DNA from: Streptomyces lomondensis
GTDB lineage: Bacteria > Actinomycetota > Actinomycetes > Streptomycetales > Streptomycetaceae
Reading direction: 5' to 3'
Assembly (NCBI RefSeq): GCF_014651035.1
Contig: NZ_BMWC01000010.1
Span: forward strand, 287,140-351,139
DNA length: 64,000 nt
Part shown: one piece after another, positions 37,705-46,595 of the stretch
How positions within the stretch are numbered: position 1 is the first letter of the stretch
Layout: each line of letters opens with the position of its first letter
Notes under the pieces: model-generated
The model's database searches: none
Told to the model about the DNA's origin: nothing
The model's input: the letters and a program-made list of their open reading frames with translations, nothing else
Made by a program: the position numbers and the translations under genes

Positions 37705-37751
37705 CCGTGGAGCGGCGACCACGGGGTACCTCCACTGCCGCCGCTCCACGG
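37705..37751 (+). terminator. Terminator hairpin after truB
   Basis: A perfect 13-bp stem CCGTGGAGCGGCG (37705-37717 with 37739-37751) with a 21-base loop, 22 bp past the truB stop and followed by a short CCCCCCT run. A shorter GC hairpin lies just before it. The rest of the 256-bp gap up to 37938 must hold the promoter of the next gene, but none could be fixed. Confidence 0.75.
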
Positions 37752-37938
37752 TCCCCCCTCGGTTCCCCCACCCCTAGGGTGTATCCAGCAGCCCCGCTTC
37801 CTTCACCCGTCTGTGCAGGCGCTCGGAGTGAACCGGGGGAGCGGAAGGGGGCGCTTTCGCAGAGCGATCTGTCCCGCTGATCATCTCGCCCCTACCGTCG
37901 AACACAAGGGCACGGGTGTACGGCGGGGAGGCTCGACG

Positions 37939-40900
37939 ATGACGTCGCGGAACCGGTCCCGGGAGACACACGACAGCGCACCAGGCTCCCAGGACCACCC
38001 CGGAACAACGGAACGGATGACAGCAGCGGCGGAGCACGGAGACCGGGCGACCCCCGGCGAGGCGCTCGTCCGCATCCACGACCTGGCCGGCCGCCCCCGC
38101 GGCACCGGCTTCCTGGCCGACCACCACGGCACGCTCGTCACCAGCCACGAGGCCGTCGACGGACTGTCCCGGCTCGTCCTGCACGGGGCCGGGGACCGGC
38201 ACCGGGTCGTGACCGCCGACGCGGTCACCCCGCTGCCCGCGCTCGACCTCGCCCTCGTCCGCACGGAGGGGCTGGGCGTGCCGCCGCTGCCCGTCACCGT
38301 GCGGGAGGGGGCGGGGACCGGTGCCTATGTGCGGATCGCCGCCGGGGGCTGGCGCGAGGCGCGGGTGCTGGGCCGGACGGCCGTGACGTACGCGGCCACG
38401 GACCGCTTCCACCACCTCGACAACGCGCTGGAACTGGCGGTCGGCACGGCGGGGCGGGACGCGCTGCGACTGGGCGGCGGAGCGGCCGGCGGCCCGGTGC
38501 TCGACGCCCGGACGGGCGCCGTCGTCGGTGTGCTCGGCACGGCGCTCAGCTCCGGCCACCGCGACGTCGGGTTCGCCGTACCGCTGCACCCCGGTGCACC
38601 CGGCGTGGCGGGCCCGCTCGCCGACCTGCTCGTCGAGAACGCGGCGACGGTCCCCGCGTACGGCGCCGACCTCAACCTGGCCGGGGTGCTGGAGCTGACC
38701 GGCACGTCGGTGGGGCTGGACGGCCCGCCCGGCGGGACCGGTGTCCCGGAACCGGTCGAACGGGCGGCTGTGGCCGACGGGTTCCACGCCTTCACGGCGG
38801 GTCCGGCGGCCGTGCTCGGCCTCGTCGGGGCGCCCGGCAGCGGGCGTACGACGGAACTCGCGGCGCTCGCCGCCCGCCGCGCCCGCAGCGGGCAACCCAC
38901 CCTGTGGCTGCGCGGCTGCGACCTGCGGGACGGCGACGCGTCGGTGGCGGACGCGGCCTACCGGGCCCTGAACCGGGCCGTCCCCGTGGTGGCAGCCGCA
39001 CGAGTTCCCTTCCCCGCCGAGCCGGGCGAGATCACGCCCGAGCGCCTCGCCCGCCTCGCCGGTGCCCTCGGGCGTCCCCTGCTGCTCCTCCTCGACGGCC
39101 CGGAGGAGATGCCGCCGGCCCTGGCACGCCGCCTGGCCGACTGGACGGAGGGGACGCTGCGCTGGCTGCGGGAGACGGGCGTACGACTGGTCGTGGCGTG
39201 CCGGACGGAGTACTGGGAGGAGGTGGCGGACCTGCTGCACCGGCCCGCGTGCGTCCACCTCGGCGACCTCACCGAGGACGAGGCCCGGGAGGCCCGCCTG
39301 CGTCACGGCGTCCCGGAGAGCGCCCTCGTCCCGGCCGACGCCCGGCACCCCCTCACCCTCCGGCTGCTCGCCGAGGTCAGAGCCGCCCTCGCCGACGACC
39401 CCGGAACCCCGGAGGTCGCCGCCGTCGACCGGCACGAGGTCTTCGCCGCCTACCTGGACCTGATGTCCCTGCGCATCGCCCTCCGGCTGGCCGCCGGGAA
39501 CGGCCTGCGCGGCAGTGCCGTACGCCGGCTGGCCGCCAAGGTCGCCGGGCAGGTGCACGAGGCCGCCCGGCGCAGCCTCGGACCGGGGCCGGGGGATCTG
39601 GACCGGGAGGCGTTCGAGGCGGTGTTCCCGTGGGGGCCCGCCCCGGCGCGGCTCGGCGGCGGCACCGGCTGGGCGTCGGCCGTCCTCGCCGAGGGCCTGC
39701 TCGTGCCCGCCGGGCCCGGCTACCGCTTCGCCCACGAGGAACTCGCCGACTGGCTCCAGGGCACGCACCTCGACCTCGACGAGGCCCTGCACGCCCTCGT
39801 CCACCGCCGCCGGGACCCGCGGTCCGAACCCGTCCCGCACCATCGCATCGGGCCCGTCGTCCAGGCCCTGCTGTGCCTCGCCCGCCAGCACGGCACGGAC
39901 CGGTCGGCCTCCCGACTCGCGGAGCTGGTGCACGCCCTGGACACCGGCCCGCACTCCTGGTGGGCCGCCCGGCTGCTCGCCGAGACCCTGACGGCCGTGC
40001 CCGACGCGACGCCCTACACCGAGGTGCTGCGGCTGCTGGCCGACCGGATCGTGGCCTGGCGGCGACAGGAGCGGCCCGTGCCGGGGGAGTTCGGGCCCGC
40101 CTTCTGGACCGGTCTGCGGCTGCCGGAGGACGTGCGCCTCACTCTGCTCAGGCGGCTGGTCCACGCCGACGGCCCGCCGTGCGAGGCCGGCCCGCGCTTC
40201 CTGGACGCCGTCGCCGGGCTGCTCACCGCCGACCCCGCCGCCGTGCAACCGCTGCTCACCGACTGGTTCGACGACGAGCAGCCCCTGCCCGCCACCCCGC
40301 ACGCGACCGTGGCCACCGCCGCGCAGGCGCTGCTGCACACCCACCGCCATCGCGCCCTGGACGACCTGACGGACGTGCTCGTCGACCGCGCCCACCGGCG
40401 GGCGAGGGAACTGCTCGCCGTACTGGCCGAGGAGGAACCGTCGGCCGTGTGCCGGGCCGTCGACCGGTGGGCGCGCGACGAGCGGCCGGCGCGCCGGAGC
40501 GCCGCGGTGACGCACGGACTGCGCGTCGCGCCGCACGTGAGCACCGGAGGCGACCGCGCCCTCCTGCGCTACGCCGCCCGTACCCTGCTCGCCCGCCCCG
40601 CCGACCGCGCCCTGCACGGTGGAGCGCTCGCCCTCCTCGTCCAGGACCCGCAGACCCGGGCCCGATACCTCCCGCGGGCGCTGGAGCACTTCGCGGCGGG
40701 TGATCCGCAGCTCCCGCCGGACGCGCTGGCCGGTGCCCTCCCGGCCTGCCCCGAGCCGGTCCTCGGTGCCTTCGCCGCGCGGCTGGAGCGGCCGGACCCG
40801 GAGGAGCCCCTGCGGGCGCTCGCCGACGCCACCCCGCCCGGCCTGGCCCGCCGGGTCGCCGTGCTGGTCCGGGAGGCGGCGCAGCGGCGGCCGGAACTCG

Positions 40901-41385
40901 CCGGGCAGGTGGCCGCGTACGTCGACCAGCGGCTCGACCGGGGTCCCGCCGCCCGGGCCGTGCTGCTGCCGCTGGTCACCGGCCTGCTGGAGGGCGGCCC
41001 GGTACGGCTGCGGTGCGCCCTCGCCGCCGTCCTCACCCCGCCCGGCATCCCCGCCTCCCGCCCGCTGCGCCGCGAACTGCGCGACGCGCTCCTCGACCGC
41101 GAGCACGACACGGACGTCCTCGACGCGCTGCTGCACGCCGCCGCCCGCAACGGCGGCGACGACCTGCGCGACCTCGTCCACCGCATCGGCCTGCGCCTCG
41201 CCAACACCCCGGAGGGCGCGGGCCGCTTCGACCGCGCCCTGGTCGACCTCGGCCGGCACGTGCCCGGCTTCGCCGCCCGCGTGGCCGGCTGGCTGGCCGA
41301 CGCGCCGGGGGAGTGGGCGGCGCTGGTCGGGCCGAGCGCCCACCGGACGATCGAGAACCTGGCGGGCGTACGCGTCCCCGCGTGA
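37939..41385 (+). CDS. Pseudo-trypsin / STAND (NACHT-like) NTPase fusion
   Basis: Multidomain protein of 1148 residues; the ATG at 37939 has GGGGAGG seven bases before it. Residues about 35-240 have a trypsin-like fold: RGTGFLADHHGTLVTSHEAV gives the His (H70) and ALDLALV the Asp (D103), but the motif expected as G-x-S-G-G-P reads GAAGGPV, so the nucleophile Ser is Ala (A183). Residues about 290-520 form a P-loop NTPase with Walker A GLVGAPGSGRTTEL (the usual Lys is Arg303), Walker B LLLLLDGPEE (D386) and a sensor-like ACRTEYW. The remaining 600 residues are helical, probably HEAT/TPR-like repeats, without membrane segments. Such protease-plus-STAND designs recall bacterial signal-sensing or anti-phage NTPases; this function is inferred, not shown. 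It stands alone between truB and ribF. Confidence 0.7.
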   Translation: MTSRNRSRETHDSAPGSQDHPGTTERMTAAAEHGDRATPGEALVRIHDLAGRPRGTGFLADHHGTLVTSHEAVDGLSRLVLHGAGDRHRVVTADAVTPLPALDLALVRTEGLGVPPLPVTVREGAGTGAYVRIAAGGWREARVLGRTAVTYAATDRFHHLDNALELAVGTAGRDALRLGGGAAGGPVLDARTGAVVGVLGTALSSGHRDVGFAVPLHPGAPGVAGPLADLLVENAATVPAYGADLNLAGVLELTGTSVGLDGPPGGTGVPEPVERAAVADGFHAFTAGPAAVLGLVGAPGSGRTTELAALAARRARSGQPTLWLRGCDLRDGDASVADAAYRALNRAVPVVAAARVPFPAEPGEITPERLARLAGALGRPLLLLLDGPEEMPPALARRLADWTEGTLRWLRETGVRLVVACRTEYWEEVADLLHRPACVHLGDLTEDEAREARLRHGVPESALVPADARHPLTLRLLAEVRAALADDPGTPEVAAVDRHEVFAAYLDLMSLRIALRLAAGNGLRGSAVRRLAAKVAGQVHEAARRSLGPGPGDLDREAFEAVFPWGPAPARLGGGTGWASAVLAEGLLVPAGPGYRFAHEELADWLQGTHLDLDEALHALVHRRRDPRSEPVPHHRIGPVVQALLCLARQHGTDRSASRLAELVHALDTGPHSWWAARLLAETLTAVPDATPYTEVLRLLADRIVAWRRQERPVPGEFGPAFWTGLRLPEDVRLTLLRRLVHADGPPCEAGPRFLDAVAGLLTADPAAVQPLLTDWFDDEQPLPATPHATVATAAQALLHTHRHRALDDLTDVLVDRAHRRARELLAVLAEEEPSAVCRAVDRWARDERPARRSAAVTHGLRVAPHVSTGGDRALLRYAARTLLARPADRALHGGALALLVQDPQTRARYLPRALEHFAAGDPQLPPDALAGALPACPEPVLGAFAARLERPDPEEPLRALADATPPGLARRVAVLVREAAQRRPELAGQVAAYVDQRLDRGPAARAVLLPLVTGLLEGGPVRLRCALAAVLTPPGIPASRPLRRELRDALLDREHDTDVLDALLHAAARNGGDDLRDLVHRIGLRLANTPEGAGRFDRALVDLGRHVPGFAARVAGWLADAPGEWAALVGPSAHRTIENLAGVRVPA

Positions 41386-41556
41386 CACGGTCCCCGGCGG
41401 CCGGGCCGGAGTACGGTGCCCGTGCGCCCTGTCACAGCCCCCATGCCGATGCGGGGCGGAAGCACCCGGCATGGCACCCTTAGACCTGCGCACGAGGCAA
41501 CCCCGGACAACCGGCCGGACACGGGTTCGACGAGCTTTCGACAAGGAGCAGGCACA

Positions 41557-42510
41557 GTGCAGCGCTGGCGTGGCTTGGAGGACATCCCCCAGGACTGGGG
41601 GCGCAGCGTCGTCACCATCGGTTCCTACGACGGCGTCCACCGCGGACACCAGCTGATCATCCGGCATGCCGTGAACCGCGCCCGGGAGCTGGGCGTGCCC
41701 GCCGTCGTCGTCACCTTCGACCCGCACCCCAGCGAGGTCGTCCGCCCCGGCAGCCACCCGCCGCTCCTCGCCCCGCACCACCGCCGCGCCGAACTCATGG
41801 CGGACCTGGGCGTGGACGCGGTGCTCATCCTGCCCTTCACGACCGAGTTCTCGAAGCTGTCCCCGGCCGACTTCGTCGTCAAGGTGCTCGTCGACAAGCT
41901 GCGCGCCAAGGTGGTCGTCGAGGGCCCCAACTTCCGCTTCGGCCACAAGGCCGCGGGCAACGTGGAGTTCCTCGCCACGCAGGGCAAGACCTACGACTTC
42001 GAGGTCGACGTCGTCGACCTGTACGTGACGGGTGAGGCGGGCGGCGGTGAGCCGTTCTCCTCGACCCTGACCCGGCGCCTGGTCGCCGAGGGCGACGTCG
42101 AGGGCGCCGCCGAGATCCTCGGCCGGCCGCACCGGGTGGAGGGCGTCGTCGTCCGAGGCGCCCAGCGCGGGCGCGAACTGGGCTTCCCGACGGCCAACGT
42201 CGAGACGCTGCCGCACACGGCCGTCCCGGCCGACGGTGTGTACGCCGGCTGGCTGCACGCGCAGGGCGAGGCGATGCCGGCGGCGATCTCCGTGGGCACG
42301 AATCCGCAGTTCGAGGGGACCGAGCGGACGGTGGAGGCGTATGCCATCGACCGGGTCGGGCTCGATCTGTACGGGTTGCATGTCGCGGTCGACTTCTTGG
42401 CGTTCGTGCGGGGGCAGGCGAAGTTCGAGTCGGTGGATGCCTTGTTGGAGCAGATGGGGCGGGACGTCGAGAAGTGCAGGGAGTTGGTGGCGGCTGACGA
42501 GGCTGCCTAG
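41557..42510 (+). CDS. ribF: Bifunctional riboflavin kinase / FAD synthetase
   Basis: RibF, 317 residues, phosphorylates riboflavin to FMN and adenylates it to FAD. The N-terminal nucleotidylyl-transferase domain has SVVTIGSYDGVHRGHQ and the FRFGHKAAGN loop; the C-terminal kinase domain has ELGFPTANVE. The GTG at 41557 has AAGGAG eight bases upstream; the open frame upstream lacks such a site. It ends tail to tail with the ABC operon: both stop codons share the bases CTAG at 42507-42510. Confidence 0.95.
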   Translation: MQRWRGLEDIPQDWGRSVVTIGSYDGVHRGHQLIIRHAVNRARELGVPAVVVTFDPHPSEVVRPGSHPPLLAPHHRRAELMADLGVDAVLILPFTTEFSKLSPADFVVKVLVDKLRAKVVVEGPNFRFGHKAAGNVEFLATQGKTYDFEVDVVDLYVTGEAGGGEPFSSTLTRRLVAEGDVEGAAEILGRPHRVEGVVVRGAQRGRELGFPTANVETLPHTAVPADGVYAGWLHAQGEAMPAAISVGTNPQFEGTERTVEAYAIDRVGLDLYGLHVAVDFLAFVRGQAKFESVDALLEQMGRDVEKCRELVAADEAA

Positions 42511-43577
42511 TTCGCTTGTGGGCCGTCTGCGGGTGGGTTGTGGCTTGTCGCGCAGTTCCCCGCGCCCCTGGGTGAGGACGCAGTTGCCCAGTGGCAGGCG
42601 ACCTGGGACGTGGCGCTGCCGTCGAGGATCTTCAAGTCCTGGTTCCTGCATGCGTCTGCCACGCCCGCTGTCTCCGCCTCGCCGCTCGACAGGATCTGGC
42701 AGCGGGCGTGGAAGCGGCAGCCTGAGGGGACGCGGGAGGGGTCCGGGGGTTCGCCGGTGAGGACCACCGGCGTGCCCGGGGCCTCCGGGAGCACCGACAG
42801 CAGGGCCTGGGTGTAGGGGTGCCTGGGTGCCGTGAGGACCTGCTCCACCGCGCCCGTCTCGACGATCCGGCCCAGGTACATCACGGCCACCCGGTCGGCG
42901 ATGTTCCAGGCCAGGCCCAGATCGTGCGTGACGACCAGCGCGGACAGGCCCAGGTCGGTGCGCAGCCGGAGCAGCAGGGCGAGGATCTCGCCGCGTACGG
43001 AGGCGTCGAGGGACGCCACCGGCTCGTCGGCGACGAGGAGTTCCGGTTCCAGGACGAGTGCGCCCGCGATGACGACGCGCTGGCGCTGTCCGCCGGACAG
43101 TTCGTGCGGGTAGCGCAGGAAGAAGCGCTCCGGTGGGCGCAGACCGGCCCGGGCCAGGGCCTCGGCGACCGCTGTCCGCTCGTCGCCGCCGTAGCCGTGG
43201 ATGCGCAGGCCCTCGGCGACCGCGTCGTACACCGTGTGCCGCGGGTTGAGCGAGCCGCTCGGGTCCTGGAGGACCAGCTGGACGCGCTTGCGGTAGGCCT
43301 TGAGGGACCGGCCGGAGTAGTCCAGCGGGCGGCCGTCGAAGGCGACCCGGCCCGCCGTCGGCTCGACCAGGCCCAGCAGACAGCGGGCCAGGGTCGTCTT
43401 CCCGCAGCCGGACTCGCCGACCAGGGCGACGATCTCGCCGGGCCGGATGTCGAGGTCCACGCCGTCCACCGCGCGGGCCCGGGGGCCGCCGTGCCGGCCG
43501 GGGAAGGTGACGTACAGGCCCTGGGCGCTCAGCAGCGGGGCCGTGGTGACCTCGGGGGCCGTGGGGGAGATGGTCAT
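42507..43577 (-). CDS. Dipeptide/oligopeptide ABC transporter ATPase (DppF/OppF-like)
   Basis: ATP-binding subunit of 356 residues. Walker A is GESGCGKTT, the signature LSGGQRQRV, Walker B LLVADEP with the following SLDASV, and the switch His is in VVTHDLGL. The oligopeptide-type C-terminal region ends with the cysteine-bearing SGCRFHARCQ...VACHW. After VACHW the frame runs on for about 25 residues (SSPRGAGNCATSHNPPADG), which is simply a translation of the dispersed repeat. The ATG overlaps the stop of the other ATPase gene. It is the last gene of the leftward operon. Confidence 0.9.
   Translation of the reverse strand: MTISPTAPEVTTAPLLSAQGLYVTFPGRHGGPRARAVDGVDLDIRPGEIVALVGESGCGKTTLARCLLGLVEPTAGRVAFDGRPLDYSGRSLKAYRKRVQLVLQDPSGSLNPRHTVYDAVAEGLRIHGYGGDERTAVAEALARAGLRPPERFFLRYPHELSGGQRQRVVIAGALVLEPELLVADEPVASLDASVRGEILALLLRLRTDLGLSALVVTHDLGLAWNIADRVAVMYLGRIVETGAVEQVLTAPRHPYTQALLSVLPEAPGTPVVLTGEPPDPSRVPSGCRFHARCQILSSGEAETAGVADACRNQDLKILDGSATSQVACHWATASSPRGAGNCATSHNPPADGPQAN
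42540..42569 (-). repeat. Dispersed repeat, copy 3, inside the end of the ATPase gene
   Basis: Same 30-bp core as at 7155-7184. It is on the coding side of the leftward ATPase gene and 30 bp past the ribF stop. It supplies the last residues of the ATPase and may also act as the 3' boundary for ribF, since there is no separate terminator between the two genes. Confidence 0.75.
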
Positions 43578-44623
43578 GGCGTGCTGGGCCTCGCTTCCTC
43601 CAGGGCCTCCGGGTCCTCGGCCGGCCGGTCCCCTTGGGCCGCCGGGGTCTCGGCCGACGGCCCCTCGTCCGGCCGCGGCCCGACCAGCACACACGCCGCC
43701 CGGCGTTCCGGACCGGCCGCGCGCAGGGCCGGGTCCTCCTCGGGGCAGGTCTCCAAGGCCACCGGACAGCGCGGATGGAACGTGCACCCGGACGGCAGCG
43801 CGGCCGGATCGGGCGGGTCGCCCGCCAGCCCCTGCGGCGCGAACCGGGACGCCGGGTCGCCGATGCGCGGGAACGCGGCCGACAGCGCCCTGGCATACGG
43901 GTGCCGGGCGTCCTCGTACACCTGCCGGGCCGGGCCCTCCTCGACCACCCGGCCCGCGTACATCACCGCCAGCCGGTCGCAGGTGTCGGCCAGGACGGCC
44001 AGGTCGTGGCTGATCATGATCAGGCCGAGGTCCTGGTCGGCGACCAGTTGCTCGATGAGCCGCAGGATCTGGGCCTGGATCATCACATCGAGCGCGGTGG
44101 TCGGCTCGTCGGCGATGATCAGCCGCGGGTCGCAGGCCAGCGCCATGGCGATCATGACGCGCTGGCGCTGCCCGCCGGACAGCTCGTGCGGGTAGGCGTC
44201 CGCGCGGGCGGCGGGCAGGCCGACCTGCTCCAGCAACTCGCCGGTCTTCTTCTTCGCCCCGGCCGGGGTCGCCTTCCGGTGCAGCAGGATCGGCTCGGCG
44301 ATCTGGTCGCCGATGCGGTGCACGGCGTTCAGGGAGTGCATCGCGCCCTGGAAGACGACGGACGCCCCGGCCCAGCGGACCGCCCGCACCCGGCCCCACT
44401 TCATCGTCAGCACGTCCTCGCCGTCGAGCAGGACCTCCCCGGTGACGCGGGTCCCGGACGGCAGCAGCCGCAGCAGGGCCAGTGCCAGCGTGGACTTGCC
44501 GCAGCCGGACTCGCCGGCCAGACCGAGCTTGCGGCCCGCGTCCAGGCGCAGGTCCACCCCGCGCACGGCGGCGGCCCCGCCCGGATACGTCACGGTCAGG
44601 TTCCTGACGTCGAGCAGACTCAA
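43574..44623 (-). CDS. Dipeptide/oligopeptide ABC transporter ATPase (DppD/OppD-like)
   Basis: ATP-binding subunit of 349 residues with Walker A GESGCGKST, signature LSGGQRQRV, Walker B LIIADEPTTALD and switch His in MISHDLAVL. The C-terminal cysteine region of oligopeptide transporters is present (LPSGCTFHPRCPVALETC). The start is inferred to be TTG at 44623, which overlaps the permease stop (TTGA); no ATG or GTG lies nearby in frame, and GGGGG precedes it. It pairs with the second ATPase, overlapping it by 4 bp. A proline/glutamate-rich tail of about 35 residues ends it. Confidence 0.88.
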   Translation of the reverse strand: MSLLDVRNLTVTYPGGAAAVRGVDLRLDAGRKLGLAGESGCGKSTLALALLRLLPSGTRVTGEVLLDGEDVLTMKWGRVRAVRWAGASVVFQGAMHSLNAVHRIGDQIAEPILLHRKATPAGAKKKTGELLEQVGLPAARADAYPHELSGGQRQRVMIAMALACDPRLIIADEPTTALDVMIQAQILRLIEQLVADQDLGLIMISHDLAVLADTCDRLAVMYAGRVVEEGPARQVYEDARHPYARALSAAFPRIGDPASRFAPQGLAGDPPDPAALPSGCTFHPRCPVALETCPEEDPALRAAGPERRAACVLVGPRPDEGPSAETPAAQGDRPAEDPEALEEARPSTP

Positions 44624-45531
44624 CGCGACACCCCCAGCCTGGGGTTGAGGACGGACTCCACGGCCCGCCCGCACAGCGTGAACGCCAGCGCCACCACGGC
44701 GATGGCGATGCCCGGCGGCACCAGGTACCACCAGTCCCCGGCACTGACCGCGCCCGCCTCCCGCGCGTCCTGGAGCAGCCCGCCCCACGACACGACCGTC
44801 GGATCCCCGAGGCCGAGGAAGGCGAGCGTCGCCTCGGCGAGGATCGCGGTGGAGATGATCAGGGTCGTCTGCGCCAGCACCAGCGGCATGACGTTGGGCA
44901 GCACGTGCCGGGACATGATGTGCCAGTGCCCGCCGCCGAGCGCCCTCGCCCGCTCGATGTACGGCCGGGTCTCCACGGCGAGGGTCTGCGCGCGCACCAG
45001 CCGGGCCGTGGTCGGCCAGGTGGTGACGCCGATCGCGACGACGGTCGTGGTCAGCGAGCGGGACATCACGGTGGCCAGGGCGATCGCCAGCACCAGCGTC
45101 GGCATGACCAGGAACCAGTCGGTGATCCGCATCATCACGGTCGCGTACCAGCCCTTGAAGTGCCCGGCCGTCACTCCGATCAGGGTGCCGATCGCGACCG
45201 ACAGCACGGCGGCGAGCAGCCCGACCAGCAGCGACACCCGCGAGCCCCAGACCACCAGGCCCAGCAGGTCCCGCCCGAACTGGTCGGTGCCGAGCGGGAA
45301 CCCGGCGCTCGGGCTCTGCATCGGACGCCCCGGCGCGTCGGTCACACTGCTCACGTCGGAGCCCACGAACAGCGGTGCGAACAACGCCAGCAGTGCGCAC
45401 AGGGCGAGCACGGCCAGTCCGTACAGCCCCGCCCGCTCCGCGCGGTACTGCCGCCAGAAGCGGGCGACGGAGGCCCGGCGCCGCTGCCGGGCGAGGGTGC
45501 GCGGGCTCAGGGCCGGATCGGTCGTCGTCAT
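44620..45531 (-). CDS. Dipeptide/oligopeptide ABC transporter permease (DppC/OppC-like)
   Basis: Membrane subunit of 303 residues with an N-terminal helix and five more predicted helices. Characteristic stretches are FPLGTDQFGRDLLGLVVWGS, the EAA-type loop ERARALGGGHWHIMSRHVLP and EATLAFLGLGDP, all hallmarks of the OppC group. It starts at an ATG overlapping the stop of the other permease by 4 bp. Confidence 0.93.
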   Translation of the reverse strand: MTTTDPALSPRTLARQRRRASVARFWRQYRAERAGLYGLAVLALCALLALFAPLFVGSDVSSVTDAPGRPMQSPSAGFPLGTDQFGRDLLGLVVWGSRVSLLVGLLAAVLSVAIGTLIGVTAGHFKGWYATVMMRITDWFLVMPTLVLAIALATVMSRSLTTTVVAIGVTTWPTTARLVRAQTLAVETRPYIERARALGGGHWHIMSRHVLPNVMPLVLAQTTLIISTAILAEATLAFLGLGDPTVVSWGGLLQDAREAGAVSAGDWWYLVPPGIAIAVVALAFTLCGRAVESVLNPRLGVSR

Positions 45532-46577
45532 CGGGCCACCCGGGGGTCCAGCAGCGGATAGACCAGGTCGGCGAGGGTGTTCATCACGATCACCGCGGCG
45601 GCGAACACGAAGAACAACCCCTGCACCAGCGGCAGGTCGGGCACGCTCAGCGCCTGGTAGAACAGCCCGCCGAGCCCCGGCCAGGAGAACACCGTCTCCA
45701 CCAGGATCACGCCCGCCACCGTCCGGCCGAGGTTGATGAAGATCAGTGTCACGGTCGGCAGCAGCGCGTTCGGCACGGCGTGCCGGCGCCGCACCAGGTC
45801 GTCCCGCAGCCCCTTGGCCCGGGCGGTCGTCAGATAGTCGCTGCCCATCTCGTCCAGCAGCGCCGACCGCGTGACCAGCAGCGTCTGCCCGTACTCCACG
45901 GCCACCAGCGTCACCACCGGCAGCACCAGATGGTGCGCCACGTCGACGACGTACGCGAAGCCCTCCTTGCCGCCCGACTCCATGCCGCCGGTGGGGAACA
46001 TCCCGGGGATCGGCCCGATGCCCACCGACAGCACGATGATCAGCAGCAGCCCGAGCCAGAACGACGGGATGGAGTACAGCGTCAGCGCCAGGCCGGTGTT
46101 GACCCGGTCGCCGAGCCCGCCGCGCCGCCACGCCGAGCGGGTGCCGAGGAAGATGCCGAGCGCGGTGTAGAGGACGAAGGCGGTCCCGGTGAGCAGCAGG
46201 GTGTTCGGCAGCGCCTCGGTGATCTTGTCGACGACGGGCGCGCGGAACTGGTACGACGTCCCGAAGTCGCCGGTGAGCGCCTTGCCGCAGTAGTCCGTGA
46301 ACTGCCGCCACAGCGGCAGGTCGAGCCCGAACTCGCGGCGATAGGCGGCCAGCTGCTCGGCCGACACCTGACGGCCACCGGTCATGGTCTTCACCGGGTC
46401 GCCGGGGATCAGCCGGAAGAGGAAGAAGCTGGTCACGAGGACGGCCAGCAGCGACACGGCCGCACCGGCCACCTTGCCGGCCAGGTACCGCGGGTACGCG
46501 GAGCCCTTGCGTACCCGCGGCCCGGCCGCCGTCTGCTGCTTGTCCTCGACCAGCGCGGGGGTCGCGTCAGCGGTCAT
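45528..46577 (-). CDS. Dipeptide/oligopeptide ABC transporter permease (DppB/OppB-like)
   Basis: Membrane subunit of 349 residues, somewhat longer than the usual 310-340 because of a cytoplasmic N-terminal extension. The OppB signature FFLFRLIPGDPV follows the first helix, then DFGTSYQF, and the coupling loop TTARAKGLRDDLVRRRHAVP near the C-terminus. It starts 18 bp after the binding-protein gene and overlaps the next permease. Confidence 0.93.
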   Translation of the reverse strand: MTADATPALVEDKQQTAAGPRVRKGSAYPRYLAGKVAGAAVSLLAVLVTSFFLFRLIPGDPVKTMTGGRQVSAEQLAAYRREFGLDLPLWRQFTDYCGKALTGDFGTSYQFRAPVVDKITEALPNTLLLTGTAFVLYTALGIFLGTRSAWRRGGLGDRVNTGLALTLYSIPSFWLGLLLIIVLSVGIGPIPGMFPTGGMESGGKEGFAYVVDVAHHLVLPVVTLVAVEYGQTLLVTRSALLDEMGSDYLTTARAKGLRDDLVRRRHAVPNALLPTVTLIFINLGRTVAGVILVETVFSWPGLGGLFYQALSVPDLPLVQGLFFVFAAAVIVMNTLADLVYPLLDPRVAR

Positions 46578-46595
46578 GAGTGCCCGTTCGCCGCT

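Noticed and set aside
41386..41556. FMN riboswitch upstream of ribF
   Set aside because: None of the conserved FMN-element segments is recognisable; the gap is 171 bp with no matching multi-stem fold.
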